From NCBI GenBank assembly GCA_049965795.1, contig JBMFVW010000016.1, forward strand, positions 1-35,245: a stretch of DNA of 35,245 bases, given 5' to 3'. The notes under the pieces are model-generated. The model did not search any database, was not told the origin of the DNA, and worked only from the letters and a program-made list of their open reading frames with translations. This DNA comes from Acidulodesulfobacterium_A sp049965795. Lineage in GTDB: Bacteria > SZUA-79 > Acidulodesulfobacterales > Acidulodesulfobacteraceae. Positions 8,428 to 15,821 of this stretch are shown piece by piece; the stretch's first letter is position 1; the number at the start of each line of letters is the position of its first letter. Position numbers and translations under genes: made by a program.

Positions 8428-9510
8428 TCATATAATGCCGCTTAAAAATTCCGATACAAAATCTATTATAGGGATAACGTGCGAATAATTCATTCTTAAC
8501 GGACCTATTATTCCTATCGACCCCCTAAGCATATTGGTCTCGCTAATATAGGGCGCAGTTATAAGAGAAAGACCGGATATTTCAGACCACTCTTCTTCCG
8601 AACCTATGAATATCTGTTTCGTTTTGGAATTTTTAGTATGTCCGAGAAGTTTTATTATATTTTTTTTGTCAGAAATTGTCTTTATAAGAAATTTTATCTG
8701 CTCGTTATTGGAAAATTCCGGCTCTTCTATTAAATCACCCTCGGGACCGACGTAAAGACAATTATCGTAATGCTCATAATCCCTATAACCGGAAACATTT
8801 CCTATGGAAGAAAAAATTTCCTTACTTAAGATAGAAGAAAAAATTTCCTTATCGTTATGCATTTCTTCGGTTATTATTTCTTTTAAATCGTCTAAACTGC
8901 AATTTTTCTTTTCGATTATTTCGTTTAATTTATTTGAATAGCGCGTGAGTTCGTTTTGTTTTATATCCTTGGTGATATAAAACGATTTATTTTCCGCAAC
9001 TCCGTTTGCAAACACTATAATAGCAAGTATATTTTTTTCTTTTATCCTTATAAATTCTATATGTAAAAGATTGGCTTCGGACATATCCGGAGCTAAAACC
9101 ACGCCTGCGTAATGAGACAAATCGGAAAGCAGTATTGAAACCTGATTTAATATTCCGTTTAAATCCCTGTTTGACGAAGATAATCTTATTTCTATGTTTT
9201 CTTTTTCTTTAAGGGAAATTTTTTCGGTTTTCATCAAACTGTCAATATAAAACTTGTATCCTTTAGCCGTCGGAATCCTGCCGGCGGAAAAATGCGGCTG
9301 ATAAATATAACCGGATTCTTCCAACAAAGCCATAATATTTCTTATAGAAGCAGAGCTTAAATTAAGCTTGCTGTTTTCGGCGATAAATTTAGAACCTACG
9401 GGGCTTGCCGTTCCAAAATACCCTTCTACTATGCCGAGAAGTATTTCTCTGCTTCTTTCGTTTAAATCGCTGTAATTAAATTTTTCCGCTTTTTCTTCCA
9501 AAGTTTTCAT
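8428..9510 (-). CDS. hrcA: Heat-inducible transcription repressor HrcA
   Basis: HrcA binds CIRCE operators and represses chaperone operons; it needs GroEL to fold, which couples repression to chaperone availability. The 360-residue protein has the N-terminal winged helix with LNERSREILLGIVEGYFGTA and the very conserved PVGSKFIAEN and LSSASIRNIMALLEESGYI segments. HFSAGRIPTAKGYKFYID follows. The C-terminal GAF-like domain ends with GSIGIIGPLRMNYSHVIPII, a family hallmark. It is slightly longer than the roughly 340-residue norm. It is first in the heat-shock run and has a CIRCE element and promoter about 75-140 bases upstream, so it is probably autoregulated. GGAAG is the only SD-like sequence and lies rather far (over 20 bases) from the ATG. 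Confidence 0.97.
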   Translation of the reverse strand: MKTLEEKAEKFNYSDLNERSREILLGIVEGYFGTASPVGSKFIAENSKLNLSSASIRNIMALLEESGYIYQPHFSAGRIPTAKGYKFYIDSLMKTEKISLKEKENIEIRLSSSNRDLNGILNQVSILLSDLSHYAGVVLAPDMSEANLLHIEFIRIKEKNILAIIVFANGVAENKSFYITKDIKQNELTRYSNKLNEIIEKKNCSLDDLKEIITEEMHNDKEIFSSILSKEIFSSIGNVSGYRDYEHYDNCLYVGPEGDLIEEPEFSNNEQIKFLIKTISDKKNIIKLLGHTKNSKTKQIFIGSEEEWSEISGLSLITAPYISETNMLRGSIGIIGPLRMNYSHVIPIIDFVSEFLSGII

Positions 9511-9583
9511 ACAAATATATAATAAATATATCTTCCTTCGGCAAAAACTAAACTAAAATTTATCTATAGGTATTTGCCGCCGA

Positions 9584-9610
9584 TTAGCACTTAAACATAC
9601 AGAGTGCTAA
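9584..9610. promoter_or_regulatory. CIRCE operator (HrcA binding site)
   Basis: TTAGCACTT, nine bases, then GAGTGCTAA at 9602-9610 matches the CIRCE consensus TTAGCACTC-N9-GAGTGCTAA with a single mismatch in one arm. It begins one or two bases after the predicted transcription start of the hrcA promoter, where bound HrcA would block initiation. It is the only CIRCE element I found in the window. Confidence 0.96.
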
Positions 9611-9618
9611 TTATTATT

Positions 9619-9647
9619 ATTTAATCAATATTTTAACATTTTGTCAA
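9619..9647 (-). promoter_or_regulatory. Sigma-70-type promoter for the hrcA-grpE-dnaK run
   Basis: On the minus strand TTGACA (9647-9642) is a perfect -35. It is followed after exactly 17 bases by TTAAAT (9624-9619), a four-of-six -10. The predicted start point at about 9612 abuts the CIRCE element, which supports the assignment. Confidence 0.75.
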
Positions 9648-9699
9648 GTTTTATTCTACATTATTCTATATCGGAACGACAAAACAAAAACTTTTTTTC

Positions 9700-9728
9700 T
9701 TTACAAATTTTTGATAAAAGCATAGAAT
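9700..9728 (+). promoter_or_regulatory. Sigma-70-type promoter for resB
   Basis: TTTACA (9700-9705) and TAGAAT (9723-9728) each match the consensus at five of six positions and are separated by exactly 17 bases. The predicted start point falls at or next to the A of the resB ATG at 9735, so the message may be leaderless. No Shine-Dalgarno sequence is present, which agrees with that reading. Confidence 0.6.
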
Positions 9729-9734
9729 ATATAA

Positions 9735-11090
9735 ATGCTGTCAAAATTAAATAAATTTATTTCTTCCGTTAAACTCGCAATTTTTCTTTTTATAACAATC
9801 GCCGTTCTTGCAATGATAGGTACGTTTATAAACCAGGGCGACACGATAAAACAGTATAAAACTATTTTTTCGCCGGCTGTTTATCACCTATTATACTGGC
9901 TCGGTTTTTTAAATATTTACGATTCATGGTACTTCATAGCGCTTGCCCTGCTTCTGATAGTCAATCTTATAGCCGCATCAATAAATATGTTCCCGCGTAC
10001 TATGAAAGCTGTTTTCGGTCCATACCCGTCATTTCAGGAAGTATCGCAAAAGAAAAACCCCAAAGCGGTATATGAATCAATCGAAACAAAAAATAAGCCT
10101 GAAGAATTAAAAAGCATTATAGGTAAAAAATTCGGGGGGCTATTATCAGAAAAAACAAGCGAAAACGGCGATAAAACTGAATTATACTATTCAAGAAATT
10201 CTATTTTCAGATTTTCTCCTTACATTTCCCATATAAGCGTCATAATTATTATTGCAGGAGTATTACTAAATTTTAAATATGGATTCAGGTCATACACGAA
10301 TATTAAAGTAGGTCAAAAAACCGATATAACTTATCTATTAAAAAATAATAAACCTATTAAACTGCCTTTTACCATAAGATTAGACAGGTACCGCACTACT
10401 TACTACAATGATGGAATTCCTAAGGCTTATATAAGTAAAATAAGTATAATAGAAAAACATATAAGGGTTTTGACTAAAAATATTATGGTCAACCATCCGC
10501 TGACTTATAAAGGCATTACTATATACCAGGCAAGTTATGGACACTACAAACCAAATAAGCATGGTATTTTATTGGTAAATTTTCATCATATTAAATCGAG
10601 TAGAAAAATTATATTTATGCAGGTTGGAAAATTTTACGATTCTAAAATAAATAATATTAAATTTAAATTAATAAGAGTATTTGAAAAAACTAAAAAAAAA
10701 TATGTCCCTTACGCTATTCAATTAAGTAATAAAAAAATTTTAAATTTTTCAGTTTTTCCTATAAAAAACGGTAAATTTCCGCTAATTATTACAACATATA
10801 AGAATGTTGGTTTTATATTCACACCCGAATTAAAGACTTATTATTACAGCGGGGTCGAGATATCTAAAAACACATACGTATCTTTAGTTTGGATAGGATG
10901 TATAATTCTTGTTATTTCTTTATTTTTTTCATTTTTCTTTAATCACGAAGAAACATGGGTATTGCTATCAAGCATTAAAGATGCTAAAAAAACAAAAGTT
11001 GAAATAGTTTCTATACCTAAAAAGAAATTTAATTCTTTTTACAAGAAATTCGATAAAAAAATTAACGAACTAAAAAAATACTTACATTAA
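9735..11090 (+). CDS. resB: Cytochrome c biogenesis protein ResB (Ccs1)
   Basis: ResB is the larger partner of the System II heme-delivery complex, which moves heme across the inner membrane and attaches it to CxxCH apocytochromes on the outside. The 451-residue protein has the expected four membrane segments: about 13-31 (VKLAIFLFITIAVLAMIGTF), 64-84, 163-180 and 378-402. A large extracytoplasmic domain lies between the third and fourth. The opening SVKLAIFLF...IGTFINQGD is typical, and SPYISHISVI contains the conserved His166 of the third helix. Lys-rich stretches reflect the AT bias. resC follows after 35 bases. A strong -35/-10 pair places the start point at the ATG itself. Its likely clients include the cytochrome-domain kinase encoded at 14014-15765. 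Confidence 0.92.
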   Translation: MLSKLNKFISSVKLAIFLFITIAVLAMIGTFINQGDTIKQYKTIFSPAVYHLLYWLGFLNIYDSWYFIALALLLIVNLIAASINMFPRTMKAVFGPYPSFQEVSQKKNPKAVYESIETKNKPEELKSIIGKKFGGLLSEKTSENGDKTELYYSRNSIFRFSPYISHISVIIIIAGVLLNFKYGFRSYTNIKVGQKTDITYLLKNNKPIKLPFTIRLDRYRTTYYNDGIPKAYISKISIIEKHIRVLTKNIMVNHPLTYKGITIYQASYGHYKPNKHGILLVNFHHIKSSRKIIFMQVGKFYDSKINNIKFKLIRVFEKTKKKYVPYAIQLSNKKILNFSVFPIKNGKFPLIITTYKNVGFIFTPELKTYYYSGVEISKNTYVSLVWIGCIILVISLFFSFFFNHEETWVLLSSIKDAKKTKVEIVSIPKKKFNSFYKKFDKKINELKKYLH

Positions 11091-11125
11091 TTTAAATACG
11101 TTAAGAATTATCAGAGGTTTAAACT

Positions 11126-12040
11126 ATGATTTCTCCCAATATATCCGTCCTTGACGGATCCTTATATTTTACTGTTTCGCTTATTTTTGTGTTTGTTTCT
11201 TTTATAGGTTATTTTATTTTCTTATTTAACGGAAACAAAATACTTTCTAAAATATCGTTTGGTATGCTTATTGCCGCCTTCATAATTCAGACCGCTGCAT
11301 TTGTAATAAGATGGATATATGCCTATAAAATCGGGATAGATACGCCGCCGCTGGTCGATCTATACGATTCTATGGTTTTCTTTGCTTACGTTATTGAAAT
11401 TGGTTATATAATTTTAAGAATTTTTTATGATTTTGACGCACTTGGTTTTATAATTACGTTTATAGCATCGGCAGCGCTTGCTTTTGCCGCTTTTTATCCG
11501 CTTGCCACAAGCGCAATAGAACCGACTATTCCGGCGCTGCAAAGTTACTGGCTTTTATACCATATTATGACTTTATTCGTAGCTTACGGCGCATTTGCTG
11601 CTTCATTCGGTCTTGGAATACTTTATCTTATAAAAGCCGGCAAATCAAAAAATAAAGATATCGGAAACACAAAACAGAAAAAGCAAAACCGTTTTTTATC
11701 GCTTTTGCCGGAATCTGAAGTTATTGAAGAATCTATTTATAAGGTGATATCGGTCGGACTTGTTTTTTTAACCGCAGGAATAGTAATCGGCGCAGCATGG
11801 GCAGACAGCGCATGGGGCGGCTACTGGAGCTGGGATCCTAAAGAAACATGGTCGCTTATAACGTGGATAGCATATATTTTATTTATTCATGCAAGATTTA
11901 CTAAAGGATGGGGCGGGAAAAAAATGGCTTGGATCGCAGTAATAGGATTTGCCGTTGTTATATTCTGCTATCTCGGCGTAGATTTGATAATACCGGGACT
12001 GCATTCTTATGCGACGCCGGGATCGACTCCTATTTTATAA
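11126..12040 (+). CDS. resC: Cytochrome c biogenesis protein ResC (CcsA)
   Basis: This is the heme-handling partner of ResB. The 304-residue protein has about eight membrane helices and the tryptophan-rich WWD heme-binding motif (WADSAWGGYWSWDPKETW, residues 225-242). Flanking conserved histidines are His146 (YHIMTLFVAYG) and His293 (GLHSYATPG). IAYILFIHARFTKGWGG after the WWD loop is typical of CcsA. AGAGG lies nine bases before the ATG, which supports this start. Together with ResB it forms the complete core of System II; thiol-reducing partners (ResA/CcdA) are not in the window. A DUF1015 gene follows 52 bases later. Confidence 0.93.
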   Translation: MISPNISVLDGSLYFTVSLIFVFVSFIGYFIFLFNGNKILSKISFGMLIAAFIIQTAAFVIRWIYAYKIGIDTPPLVDLYDSMVFFAYVIEIGYIILRIFYDFDALGFIITFIASAALAFAAFYPLATSAIEPTIPALQSYWLLYHIMTLFVAYGAFAASFGLGILYLIKAGKSKNKDIGNTKQKKQNRFLSLLPESEVIEESIYKVISVGLVFLTAGIVIGAAWADSAWGGYWSWDPKETWSLITWIAYILFIHARFTKGWGGKKMAWIAVIGFAVVIFCYLGVDLIIPGLHSYATPGSTPIL

Positions 12041-12092
12041 CGTTTCTGAACAATAAAAACAAATAATCTATTTCATTAAATTCTTAAGTTCT

Positions 12093-13415
12093 ATGAATAA
12101 AACCGACCAAAAAAAAATTAAAACAATAATAGAACCTTTTAGGCCTTATATTTACGACGTTAATTCGTCCGGAGAAATTAAAAAACTCACGGCTCCGCCA
12201 TATGACGTAATAAGCAAAGAACTTCAGGACGAGCTATATGGAAGGTCGCAATACAATATAATAAGGCTCGAATACGGAAAGGATTTTGAAGGAAACGGCG
12301 ATAAGGAAAATAAATATGCAAGAGCGGCCCGCTTATTTAATGAATGGATAGAAAAAGGTATTTTAAAAAGAGCTGGAAAAAATTCGATTTACGTTTACTC
12401 GCAAATTTTTAATATCGACGGAATCGAATATGAGAGAATCGGATTTATGTCCCTCTTTAAACTTCCGGAATCTAAAGAAAATAATTCTATATACGGTCAC
12501 GAAGCTACTCTTTCTAAACCAAAAGAAGACCGCTTTAAGCTGATGGAAGCCGCAAATGCAAATTTCAGTTCCATTTTTTCCGTATTTGAAGACAATAATC
12601 AAAAAGTTTTAAATATTTTAAAAACGGCAATATCTGAAAAAGAGGTTAAAAAACTATTCGATTTCATAGACGATAGCGAGATTAGAAACATACTTCATGA
12701 AATAGACGATGAAAAAATTATATCCGATATACAAAATGAAATGAGCATTAAGTCTGTTTATATAGCCGACGGACACCACAGATTTGAAACATGCCTTAAT
12801 TATAGAGATTATGTTAAAAAAACCGGCTTAGACAAAAAAGGTATTAATGCGGATTACTGCCTTATGTTTTTTGCCCCTTCAACCCAAAAAGGATTGGTTA
12901 TTTTACCTACACATAGAGGCATAAAAGGAAAAAATATAGATATTGAAAATTTTATAGAAATTTTAAGTAAATATTTCATAATTAAAGAAACAAATGCCGA
13001 TGACCTTATAAATGAAAATAAAAAAACAGGTGAAAAATACATTTCTTTCGGTTTTACTCACAAATCAGGAAGAAATTTCATACTATCGTTTAAAAGCGGA
13101 ACCGCTGATGCAAAAACATCAAATCCTTTAGACAATCTAGACGTGTCAATCCTTCAGGAATATATTTTAAAAAAAGCTTTAGGAATAACGCAAGAAGAGA
13201 TAGACAATCAAAAATATCTCGTATATGAAAAAGATGCAAAAAAGGCTTTGCAAAAAGTTAAAAGAAATGAACTCGAAGCCGTATTTTTCATGAATCCCAC
13301 AAAAATAGAGGATGTAATAAAAATAGCTTCCGCAAACCTAAGAATGCCTCAAAAATCTACATATTTTTATCCTAAACTAATCAGCGGGCTCCTTATTAAC
13401 CCGCTGATTAAGTAA
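12093..13415 (+). CDS. DUF1015 family protein
   Basis: This 440-residue cytoplasmic protein belongs to the widespread DUF1015 family, whose biochemical role is not settled. Recognisable blocks are IEPFRPYIYDV near the start, LTAPPYDVISKE (about 32-44), the YNIIRLEYGKDF segment, IYGHEATLSKPKEDRFKLM, and the central SVYIADGHHRFETCLNYRDY with its characteristic DGHHR. Near the end is VFFMNPTKIEDVIKIA. Length and order agree with full-length family members. No Shine-Dalgarno sequence is visible. It shares the strand of resBC but nothing ties it to cytochrome maturation beyond proximity. Its last codons form half of a perfect 11-bp hairpin that runs up to the stop. Confidence 0.9.
   Translation: MNKTDQKKIKTIIEPFRPYIYDVNSSGEIKKLTAPPYDVISKELQDELYGRSQYNIIRLEYGKDFEGNGDKENKYARAARLFNEWIEKGILKRAGKNSIYVYSQIFNIDGIEYERIGFMSLFKLPESKENNSIYGHEATLSKPKEDRFKLMEAANANFSSIFSVFEDNNQKVLNILKTAISEKEVKKLFDFIDDSEIRNILHEIDDEKIISDIQNEMSIKSVYIADGHHRFETCLNYRDYVKKTGLDKKGINADYCLMFFAPSTQKGLVILPTHRGIKGKNIDIENFIEILSKYFIIKETNADDLINENKKTGEKYISFGFTHKSGRNFILSFKSGTADAKTSNPLDNLDVSILQEYILKKALGITQEEIDNQKYLVYEKDAKKALQKVKRNELEAVFFMNPTKIEDVIKIASANLRMPQKSTYFYPKLISGLLINPLIK
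13378..13410. terminator. Perfect 11-bp hairpin between convergent genes
   Basis: TAATCAGCGGG (13378-13388) and CCCGCTGATTA (13400-13410) are perfect inverted repeats with an 11-base loop. The whole hairpin lies inside the last codons of the DUF1015 gene and 30 bases from the end of the convergent secreted-protein gene. No strong T-run follows on either strand, so it may act as a weak or factor-assisted bidirectional terminator or a 3'-end stabiliser. Confidence 0.5.
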
Positions 13416-13439
13416 CATTAAAAAAGTTAAGGCGTTTCT

Positions 13440-13970
13440 TTAATTTCCGTAGCTGCCGTCCGGAGACATTGAGGGCATAACCGCTTCCTGCAATATGGCA
13501 TTATTTTCGTAAATATACTGCATTATATAAATCACTTTTCCTACATTTCTCCCGTATTGCAACTTCTCGTAAACGTTAGGTACATATTTTAGAGTTTTGA
13601 ACAGTATCGGATAACCGTAAAGATTTTTTTCTATCAAAGAACTTAACGGTATTACTGCCGAATTATTAGAAATAGCAAATTCCAGCCAGCATACTCCGCC
13701 TGCATTAAACACCGCTTCGTATTTAACTTTGTTTATCTTATATTCGTATGCCGTTATACCGGAATTTTTATAATTGTACTGCGACAGGTCAGGCTGCATA
13801 ATATAAAGTTTTTTCAAAGAAATCTTCTTCATTTTGTATTTTAACTGCATATTTTTTAAAGTGCCGCCTACCGCCGCGTAAACTTTATTGCAGTTAATAT
13901 AATTTAACGCCAACAGCATACCCGCCGCAATCAATGCAAAAATTAAATTTCTTTTAAGAATAATTTTCAT
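13440..13970 (-). CDS. Unrecognised secreted protein
   Basis: I do not recognise this 176-residue protein. Residues 1-33 form a good Sec signal: basic MKIILKRN, a hydrophobic core LIFALIAAGMLLALNYI, and a likely cleavage after VYA. The mature part (about 143 residues) is rich in Tyr, Lys and Asn, with a predicted mixed alpha/beta character (YKINKVKYEAVFNAGGVCWL) and an acidic-polar end PSMSPDGSYGN. It has one mature Cys and no CxxCH. It is the last gene of the kinase module, starting 43 bases after the kinase stop, so it is probably co-transcribed. Because the kinase's extracytoplasmic part is a cytochrome c domain, this protein could act beside it in the periplasm; that is inference from position only. 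Confidence 0.75.
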   Translation of the reverse strand: MKIILKRNLIFALIAAGMLLALNYINCNKVYAAVGGTLKNMQLKYKMKKISLKKLYIMQPDLSQYNYKNSGITAYEYKINKVKYEAVFNAGGVCWLEFAISNNSAVIPLSSLIEKNLYGYPILFKTLKYVPNVYEKLQYGRNVGKVIYIMQYIYENNAILQEAVMPSMSPDGSYGN

Positions 13971-14013
13971 TTTTTAGCTCCTTATTTTAGATTTATAATT
14001 TTTTATATTTGTT

Positions 14014-15765
14014 TCATTTTAAACTTTCTAACCAGCCGGCAATCTGCGCGACTTCTTCTGCAGGCATATTTGGATTAGGAGGCATTGAAGAACTTGGATG
14101 CGTAATCTGATTTTCTATCTGCGCATAACTTAATTGCGAACCTATATGGGAAAGACTATAGCCGCTCTGCTTTCCTTTGCCGTCTATATTGTGGCAGTAA
14201 AAACATCCCGACATATTGAAATCTTCATAGCCTGGACCGCTAAAAACGGAAGCATGAGATTGCGGCTGAAATCTTGGTGCAGGGATAAATACAGGTTTTG
14301 AGTAATTGCGATGATATGTTGTGATATGGCGTACAGCCGTAGCCGTATTTTGATTTAACGCTGGCTGCTGCTGCACATTAGTATTACTAATATTTTTGTT
14401 AATTTGTTTCTTTACCGCAGATTTATGTTTGTTGTTGATCTTTTTGTTATTATTTTTAGAGGACTGTTTCGATTTTAATGTTTTTTCGGTTTTAGCGGTT
14501 TTATTTTTTTTAAGGAAAAAACCTTTATAGTAAAAAAAATAACCTGCCGCAGCTAAAATAATTATTAGAATTATTATGGCGGCGGCAACAATAATTATAT
14601 TTATTTTATTTTTTGAATTTGAATTATAGTTTAAGCTTAAGTTATTTTTAATTTCGACGGGACTTGGTATTTCAGCTTTATCCGCTTCGGTATTTCCGGC
14701 AGAGGCGGAAGAGGCGACGATCGGTCGTCCGAACGTAATTGCCTGCTTATTTTCTCTTTGGTTAAATTTTCCGGCGGCGCCGATCGAATTTTTAGTTTCG
14801 GATATATTATTTACTTCACCGGCGGTAAAAACTTTAGGTTTTTCTAATTCGTCTAAAAGTTTAAGCAATTCCTCCGTATTTTTTATCCTTTCCGGTATTT
14901 TTATCGTCAGCCCTTTGTTTAAAATATCTTCTAATCCGTCGCTTATTCCCGTAAAATCTATGCCTATTCCGCCGGCTAATTCGGTAGCTTCCGGAGGAGG
15001 AAATCCTTTTAAAAGAGCGTACAGCGTAGCGCATATTGCATAAACATCGGTATATTCTCCTCTTTTACCTTTTCCGCCATACTGTTCTAGCGGAGCATAG
15101 CCAGGCGTTAAAATTTTTTCGTAAGTTTTAGTTTTGTCGGCCGCAAATACCCTGGAAGAACCAAAATCTATAATTTTAATCTCTTCGCTGTTTTTTAATA
15201 TAATATTTTCAGGTTTTATATCCTGGTGAAGCATGCCGGCGGAATGTATTATTCCTACTGCTTTGGCAATCTGTTTTATATATTTAACTGCTTCATTTTC
15301 TTTTATTTTCCCTAAAAGAGAGGACAGGGGCGTCCCTTCAATGTATTCCATAACGATATATACTGTGCCGTTTTCTTCAATTACGTCGTAAACATCGACT
15401 ATCCATGGATTTTTTAATTTTGCTATAGATTTTGCTTCATTTTTAAAATTTTCTATATTTTCTTCATTGTCGCGGGTAGGCGGGATTGTAACTTTACTTC
15501 CTGTTCTGACGGCTATTCCGTCGGGAAAATATTCTTTTATGGCAACTTTTCTTTCTAACTTTTCGTCATATGCAAGATATGTTATTCCAAAACCGCCCTG
15601 TCCTAAGACTTTTTCTATTTTATATTTAAAAAAAACAATACTGTCTTTATCCAGCGGAGTGCAAGAATAATTTTCTCCTGCTAAAACGCCGGATATATCT
15701 CCTCCGCAAACAGGACATTTTACCGAATTATCAGGTATAGAAGATGAACAATAGGGACATTGCAT
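14014..15765 (-). CDS. Membrane Ser/Thr kinase fused to an extracytoplasmic cytochrome c domain
   Basis: One uninterrupted 583-residue frame contains four parts. A zinc ribbon comes first (CPYC 3-6, CPVC 17-20). Then a Hanks-type kinase (about 47-305) shows the glycine loop GQGGFG (55-60), VAIK Lys77, the helix-C Glu110, HQDIKPEN (180-187, Asp182 catalytic), DFG (200-202) and PGYAPLEQY (221-229). One membrane helix (about 388-412) follows, then a Lys/Asn/Gln-rich linker. The C-terminal 75 residues are a class I cytochrome c: heme motif CFYCH (521-525), a likely axial Met561 in SSMPPNP, and a final EVAQIAGWLESLK helix. All catalytic residues are present; HQD instead of HRD suggests a kinase not needing activation-loop phosphorylation. 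The predicted topology puts the kinase inside and the heme domain outside, suitable for System II maturation. I infer redox or ligand sensing through heme. Neighbours encode a PP2C phosphatase, an FHA protein and a VWA protein. Confidence 0.88.
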   Translation of the reverse strand: MQCPYCSSSIPDNSVKCPVCGGDISGVLAGENYSCTPLDKDSIVFFKYKIEKVLGQGGFGITYLAYDEKLERKVAIKEYFPDGIAVRTGSKVTIPPTRDNEENIENFKNEAKSIAKLKNPWIVDVYDVIEENGTVYIVMEYIEGTPLSSLLGKIKENEAVKYIKQIAKAVGIIHSAGMLHQDIKPENIILKNSEEIKIIDFGSSRVFAADKTKTYEKILTPGYAPLEQYGGKGKRGEYTDVYAICATLYALLKGFPPPEATELAGGIGIDFTGISDGLEDILNKGLTIKIPERIKNTEELLKLLDELEKPKVFTAGEVNNISETKNSIGAAGKFNQRENKQAITFGRPIVASSASAGNTEADKAEIPSPVEIKNNLSLNYNSNSKNKINIIIVAAAIIILIIILAAAGYFFYYKGFFLKKNKTAKTEKTLKSKQSSKNNNKKINNKHKSAVKKQINKNISNTNVQQQPALNQNTATAVRHITTYHRNYSKPVFIPAPRFQPQSHASVFSGPGYEDFNMSGCFYCHNIDGKGKQSGYSLSHIGSQLSYAQIENQITHPSSSMPPNPNMPAEEVAQIAGWLESLK

Positions 15766-15821
15766 AAAATTCGAATATTAAATTAAAATTTATGGTTTTA
15801 TTTGCCTTTTATATTAATAAC

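Noticed and set aside
14014..15765. Kinase-cytochrome fusion as an artefact of two merged genes
   Set aside because: The frame is continuous with a membrane helix and linker placed exactly where a kinase-to-outer-domain join should be, and no second start with a ribosome-binding site is seen before the cytochrome part.
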